DNA of 64,000 bases. Source: Phyllostachys edulis (lineage: Eukaryota; Streptophyta; Magnoliopsida; Poales; Poaceae). Below the pieces are notes generated by a model. It was not told the DNA's origin and did not search any database. It saw nothing but the letters and a program-made list of their open reading frames with translations. Below, in pieces: positions 59,801 through 64,000 of this stretch (the first letter of the stretch is position 1; each line of letters opens with the position of its first letter). The DNA lies in NCBI GenBank assembly GCA_036346405.1, contig CM070561.1, positions 10,586,441 to 10,650,440 on the forward strand. Reading direction: 5' to 3'. The position numbers and the translations under genes were made by a program.

Positions 59801-62800
59801 GTAGTAGTAGTACCCACTGCTTAGTTTGTGTCATTCCTTTTGTTAGAGGAGTGGAATTGGATGCTGGAACTGAGACAAATATCAATCTTAATCATGAGAT
59901 ATATTACCATGTCATGGGATCTGATCAGTCAGAGGATATATTATGCTGGAAAGATCCAGAACACCCTAAGTATTCATTTGGTGCGTCAGTCACTGAAGAT
60001 GGGAAGGTAACAATCTCTCTCTCTTTCTCTGTAAAATCATATCTACGTGGCTGTTTGGTTCTTCATTCATCTTTTGGATGAGTCTACATCAAGAATGTCA
60101 AAATCTTGATTCAAGTCTTAAAGTTTTAAGATTCTAGATTTAGTGAAACGGTTTGATCCTTCTTAGAATCTTAATATCGTTATGATTCCAGTGAAAAATT
60201 TGTAGGATCTTAACCATAATTTACATATGATCCTATCTGATTCTACCGATTTTAGTAAGTAGTCCTTTTAGTTATAAATTTTCACCTTTTATTCATTCTT
60301 ATATGGTTATTATTTGAACAAATGCAAAAATGATCTTTCACTTGCACTATCTTTTTGTAGATAAAAGCTTTGAAAGTATAAGTTAAAACATAATATTATA
60401 GTATGTACACAAAAATTTGCATGATATAGCCAACCTATGTATGGAAATAGGATAGGCAATTATAAATCTAATTAGGTGTCAAATGACTATATAAATACTA
60501 ACATCACTATCGAAAGAGGCGGCAGATTGAGAAAATGTACTATTTGGGAGAATCATGTAGTTTATGAGATTATACAATTCGATCTTACGATTCGATTCTG
60601 TTTTTTTAAAACCTATGATTCGATGCTGTTGGATTATCCCCGATTTGATTTAGGATCTTGATCTTGACAACCTTGGTCTACATACTTGGTCCCTCTGTTA
60701 TTCTGCGTAACTTCAAAGGATGACAACTCCACATATATAGGAGTCTTAAACAATGAGGCAAACATGCTATTATGTAAGCTAATACATAACCAACTGCTAG
60801 ATAAGCTAATAGATAGATATTTGACTAAACGAACCAACTAACAAATCTTATGTAATTGCGCCTGCTGCCCACTAATGGGCCGTGACAGGAACACAGTTAA
60901 ATGGAAAAAGGGTGTTCATTTCCACCCTAATGCTTATGTCATATTTGAGCAGCACCAAATATAAATTTAACAATAAAATAGGACTAAAATGCAAAAGTAC
61001 AGTGGCTGAAACCACTTTCAGGATGGATGTTGCACCAATATTTTAATTAGAGGGTGTAATTTGCATTTTAAAGTAGTGTCTGTATTCTGCACCAACGTTA
61101 AAAAACAGATGGACTAAATATAGACTTATCTCTTCACACCTTTCAATTATGAAATGTGTTCTAGTCTTTTCTATTGCCTACAAAAAATATAATTCTCTTA
61201 ACCTCATGTTTTGTTGGCACTTGGCAGTACATCATACTGGGCATCTATGAAGGTTGTGATCCTGTCAATAAGCTATACTATTGTGAAATTTCTTCTCTTC
61301 CTCAAGGAATAGAGGGATTCAAAGAGACAAAGGAAATGCTTCCATTTGTCAAGCTTATAGACAACTTTGATGCTCAATATCAAGTTGTGGCAAATGACGG
61401 TAACGAATTTACATTTTTGACCAACAAAAATGCTCCTAAGAATAAGCTGGTAAGGGTAAACATCAAGAAGCCAGAGTTGTGGACTGATGTTCTTCCTGAG
61501 CATGAAAGAGATGTGCTTGAGTCAGCTGATGCGGTTAACGGTAACCAGCTGTTGGTGTGTTATATGTCAGATGTTAAGCATATTCTGCAGATAAGAGACC
61601 TTATAACTGGAAATTTGCTTCATCAGTTGCCTCTAGAGATTGGTTCTGTTTCAGAGATCTCTTGTAGACGGGAAGACAAGGAAGTCTTTATTGGATTCAC
61701 AAGCTTTCTTTCTCCGGGTATTATTTACAGGTGTAACTTAGCATCTGCAATCCCTGAAATGGAGATGTTTCGAGAAATTTCAGTTCCTGGATTTGATCGC
61801 ACGAGTTTTGAGGTTAAGCAGGTAGATATCATGCTTGCCCTAATTTGTTATACCATATTCTACAAGAAAATTATGCAGTAGAGACAAACGATTGAACTAA
61901 ATGGTGATTACAAATTTGGTTCACAAGCAAAAAAGTGAGGATGTAGCTTTTGGAGTTTGAACTAATTTACTAATTCTTAAAATATCAACTCAAAACCCAT
62001 AATTGGTGTAGAGAGATAAAAAAGGAAGTTTGTGTTGAATGGTAAACTTTTTATCTTGCTTTTTGATTTTTTTATTTCCCTTAGAATCATCTGAGTTTGA
62101 AGTTAAGATTTAACTTGTTATAGATAACTCCACGAGCTTCCTAGATTTTGTTTTGTCACGAGTAGAATTGGTGGGTTTCACTAATTATATCTTGTGTAAA
62201 AATTGATTTCTAAAAAAAATATGGATAGTCCTGGGTTGAGAAAAAAATCCAGACCTTGGCCAGAAGGGAGGAGCCAGCCAGATTATGGTTGTTTTCTGGT
62301 ACGGCAGGTTTTTATTTTTTTCCTTTTATTTTGTCAAGGTTTTAAGTTCCCCCCGTTTTGTAAACCTATGCAATCCATATCAAACAACATAGGACCACTG
62401 CAATTCCCGAATTTAATGTAGCTCTCACCACTCACCAGGAATTCCTGCATCTGGCTGTTTACAACCTAAATTGTGAACCCTGGTCCCGTGTAGTGATAGC
62501 TTCCATTTTCGCTAGAAGAATATTCTAAATGGTTTTACTTTTACACTTGTACCCTCTTTAATCGATCTTAGAATAATATTGTTTTCTATAAGTGATGTTT
62601 TGTAGTTACCATGACTGTTTTATTCTTGCTAACTATTCTATTTTCAGATTTTTGTCCCTGGCAAGGATAGAACCAAGATTCCCATGTTCATAATGTCGAA
62701 GAAAGATACCAAACTTGATGGATCACATCCAACTTTGCTATATGGTTATGGTGGATTCAACATAAGCATTACCCCTTCTTTCAGTGTTAGTCGTGTTGTT

Positions 62801-63386
62801 CTATGCAAGAACATGGGTTTTGTTGTCTGTGTTGCAAACATCCGGGGTGGTGGAGAATATGGGGAAGAGTGGCACAAAGCTGGAGCACTTGCAATGAAAC
62901 AAAATTGTTTTGATGACTTTATTGCTTGTGCTGAACTCCTCATTTCTGCTGGTTATACCAGTTCCAGGCAATTATGTATTGAAGGTGGAAGCAATGGTGG
63001 TCTTCTAATTGCGGCTTGCATTAACCAGGTCATAGAGTAAACTCTTATTTTACTTACAATGCTTCATGAGTTTGTATAAGTTTATCTTATAATTATATCA
63101 GCACACAGTATGTGTGATGTCATGCATATGTTTAACTCGTACTTTGTTGCAGCGGCCTGATCTCTTTGGTTGTGCTCTTGCTCATGTTGGTGTTATGGAC
63201 ATGCTCCGTTTTCACAAGTTCACAATTGGTATTTATTTTAGTTCTGTTGTGGATTAGCTATACTTTTCCTGTATATTGATACAGCTTATGATTTATGAGT
63301 GGACGTTTAATGTTTTCTATAGGTCATGCCTGGACTACAGACTATGGTTGTTCAGAGAAGGAAGAAGAGTTCCACTGGCTTATCAA
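53816..63386 (+). CDS. POP: Prolyl oligopeptidase (serine peptidase S9A), nine exons, 3' end outside window
   Basis: Cleaves short peptides after proline. Exons: 53816-54099, 54183-54402, 59382-59582, 59700-59770, 59847-60006, 61228-61821, 62648-63028, 63153-63228, 63323-63386. All introns are GT-AG and the phases agree. From Met at 53990 ('MGSVAGDTAGLSYPPARRDE') 626 residues lie in the window; about 105 are missing. 'YHGVQIPDPYRWMEDPDSEE' opens the family fold. The beta-propeller spans roughly 75-430. The hydrolase domain holds 'LLYGYGGFNISITPSFS', 'VANIRGGGEYGEEWHKAG' and the nucleophile in GGSNGGLL (Ser codon 62990-62992). The catalytic Asp and His must lie in later exons. Upstream in-frame ATGs at 53816 and 53873 add a 58- or 39-residue Arg/Ser/Leu-rich, acid-free extension like an organelle transit peptide; this is inferred. 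No break was found in the exons present. Confidence 0.93.
55401..56329 (-). pseudogene. Copia gag relic and leader
   Basis: On the minus strand a primer-binding site (56329-56317) leads to a leader. Gag from ATG at 55640 begins 'MAKSDSLFRGG', then 'LLITDIKLDGSNY', a TGA, 'AWAFSVKTTLRGYGMDSQLT' and 'KTWQKEDGRVMMVLSIDG', and stops at 55401. 'LDGSNY-x-AW' is the standard copia gag opening. The rest of the element is missing. An Arg/Ser-rich frame at 55961-56296 is of doubtful meaning. Confidence 0.7.
56317..56329 (-). promoter_or_regulatory. Primer-binding site of the copia relic
   Basis: Minus-strand 'tggtatcagagcc' is a perfect initiator-Met tRNA complement. Confidence 0.8.
56330..56500 (-). 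repeat. Copia 5' LTR (171 bp), minus strand
   Basis: On the minus strand it starts TGTTAAGAGCC and ends ATCTAATA directly before 'tggtatcagagcc' (56329-56317). It contains an (AC)n/(TA)n run near 56385-56420 and a (GA)n run near 56450. Confidence 0.7.
56753..58387 (-). pseudogene. Gypsy gag-protease relic, antisense in POP intron 2
   Basis: From ATG near 58351 the minus strand reads 'MAGDGDIVSAQLVKILAQMK' and a stop at 58245. 'YYKLDFPTFNGKSDPLP' follows near 58100, then 'GLGDPLCIDVELQCPHNFEV'. 'RLGLCYNCDEKFSQFHTWKN' is a zinc knuckle whose last Cys is Trp. A protease part follows with 'LLDSGSTHNCVD' (active-site DSG) near 57260-57225 and 'GGYDVVLSTQWLATLEPI' near 57050. It is frameshifted and has no RT or integrase. 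The order matches the relic in the other gene's intron 4. Confidence 0.8.
58388..58830 (-). repeat. 5' LTR of the intron-2 gypsy relic (443 bp)
   Basis: On the minus strand it runs from TGTCATGTGGGACC (58830) to GGCACATGACA (58388), a TG...CA pair. 'ttggtatcagattc' follows as primer-binding site (58387-58374). The matching 3' LTR was not found, so the relic is truncated. Confidence 0.72.
60007..61227 (+). other. Intron 5 of the POP gene
   Basis: It is 1221 bp and AT-rich. 60043-60670 contains inverted 'aatcttgattcaa/ttaagattctaga' words and may hide a decayed MITE. No coding frame was found. Confidence 0.6.
61822..62647 (+). other. Intron 6 of the POP gene
   Basis: It is 826 bp of non-coding sequence with acceptor 'tattttcag|attttt'. 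No repeat was identified. Confidence 0.6.
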
Positions 63387-63648
63387 GTATGGGAGTTTCT
63401 GTTTTTCCCAACACCAAAAGTACACTAGGATTTCTGTTTTGAGTCATTACATTACACATTATGTAGTCATTACTGCATTGATTGCTGGGCCACTTAGAAT
63501 ATCTTTATGCCACATTATTTTATTGAAGTTCCGAAAATTACAATTTTCAGAGTTGTCAGAGGTATCTGTGCAGGTCTGCTAATTAAGGAATCCAATAATG
63601 CCTTCTGTATCACAAGTTAATTTCTTCATGATTCCTTATTAGTCTGGA

Positions 63649-63795
63649 TGTTCCTAGACAAAATCTTGTGTATTGTGTGTGTTCTATGTTAGATATGATT
63701 TGTATAGAGGGTGTTCTTTGCATATTATCACACACATGTAATTTGTATATGTTGGCCTTTAGGCCCTTTGGAATAGACTAGGTTTCATTCCAACA
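63649..63795 (+). repeat. Copia-type LTR (147 bp) in POP intron 9
   Basis: It starts TGTTCCTAGAC and ends TTCATTCCAACA, immediately followed by a primer-binding site. The start is set by the TG nearest the expected size and could shift. The element runs past the window end. Confidence 0.55.
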
Positions 63796-63808
63796 TGGTA
63801 TCAGGGCC
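63796..63808 (+). promoter_or_regulatory. Primer-binding site of the copia element
   Basis: 'tggtatcagggcc' lies directly after the LTR. It is the Met-tRNA type with one change. Confidence 0.75.
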
Positions 63809-64000
63809 ATGGACTCTCTCTCCTGATCTCGAAGCCACCGCCATACTGGCCGCCGCACCCCTTTTGGCGCGATCTTCGCTCTGCCATGGCACGCCACGTC
63901 ATGAGAAACTACTTCCTCTACTCTGTACACAGACGGTCTCCTGCCGGTCTTCCTCGATCTTGGATCTTCTCGTCGCCGCCTCCCCGAGCTCAGTGCTCCT
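63809..64000 (+). pseudogene. Start of the copia internal region, truncated by the window
   Basis: An ATG right after the primer site opens 'MDSLS' and stops, so the start of gag is broken or lies further on. The sequence is GC-rich. Confidence 0.4.

Noticed and set aside
1..64000. CRISPR arrays, bacterial operons, tRNA or rRNA genes
   Set aside because: None found. The tandem arrays lack regular spacers, and the tRNA-like sequences are retrotransposon primer-binding sites.

Overview
This window is plant nuclear DNA, almost certainly from a grass (Poaceae). The evidence is two split genes with GT-AG introns and GC-rich first exons, grass-type Ty3/gypsy and Ty1/copia elements, Stowaway- and Harbinger-like MITEs, and deep nesting of LTR retrotransposons. 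No rRNA, tRNA, CRISPR or bacterial-style operon was seen. The species cannot be fixed from sequence alone.

Layout. 1-6.6 kb: old, mostly minus-strand LTR fragments of one family. 6.6-18.2 kb: a complete but decayed chromovirus (Ty3/gypsy, Tekay/Del type) with 3.2-kb LTRs, nested in one of those fragments. 18.2-21.0 kb: the rest of the interrupted fragment, then a plus-strand LTR. 21-28 kb: GC-rich LTR-like DNA, another LTR end, a 278-bp TRIM with a perfect 5-bp target duplication, and a gag relic whose zinc knuckle is split by a small insertion. 28.7-33.6 kb: a six-exon minus-strand gene for a 347-residue golgin-like coiled-coil protein with a C-terminal membrane anchor; intron 4 holds an antisense gag-protease relic. 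34.5-48.6 kb: possible non-autonomous DNA transposon ends enclosing a Tat-lineage gypsy element (36025-47587, perfect 5-bp duplication), itself carrying a 3.5-kb TG...CA element in its gag. 49.3-53.4 kb: a broken hAT transposase split by a 3.4-kb palindromic retrotransposon structure, one arm of which carries a later MITE. 53.8-63.4 kb: nine exons of a prolyl oligopeptidase gene, continuing past the window. Its 5-kb intron 2 holds two antisense retrotransposon relics, and a copia LTR starts in intron 9.

Only two host genes are present. They are divergent, with their 5' ends 20 kb apart, separated by nested transposons. Their products (a probable Golgi tether and a serine peptidase of small peptides) have no evident functional link. 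Most of the rest is a datable stack of insertions, because target duplications and interrupted reading frames show the order of events.

The most unusual structure is the palindromic element at 49785-53171: inverted LTR arms, each followed by its own tRNA primer-binding site facing the other, inserted as one unit into a hAT gene.
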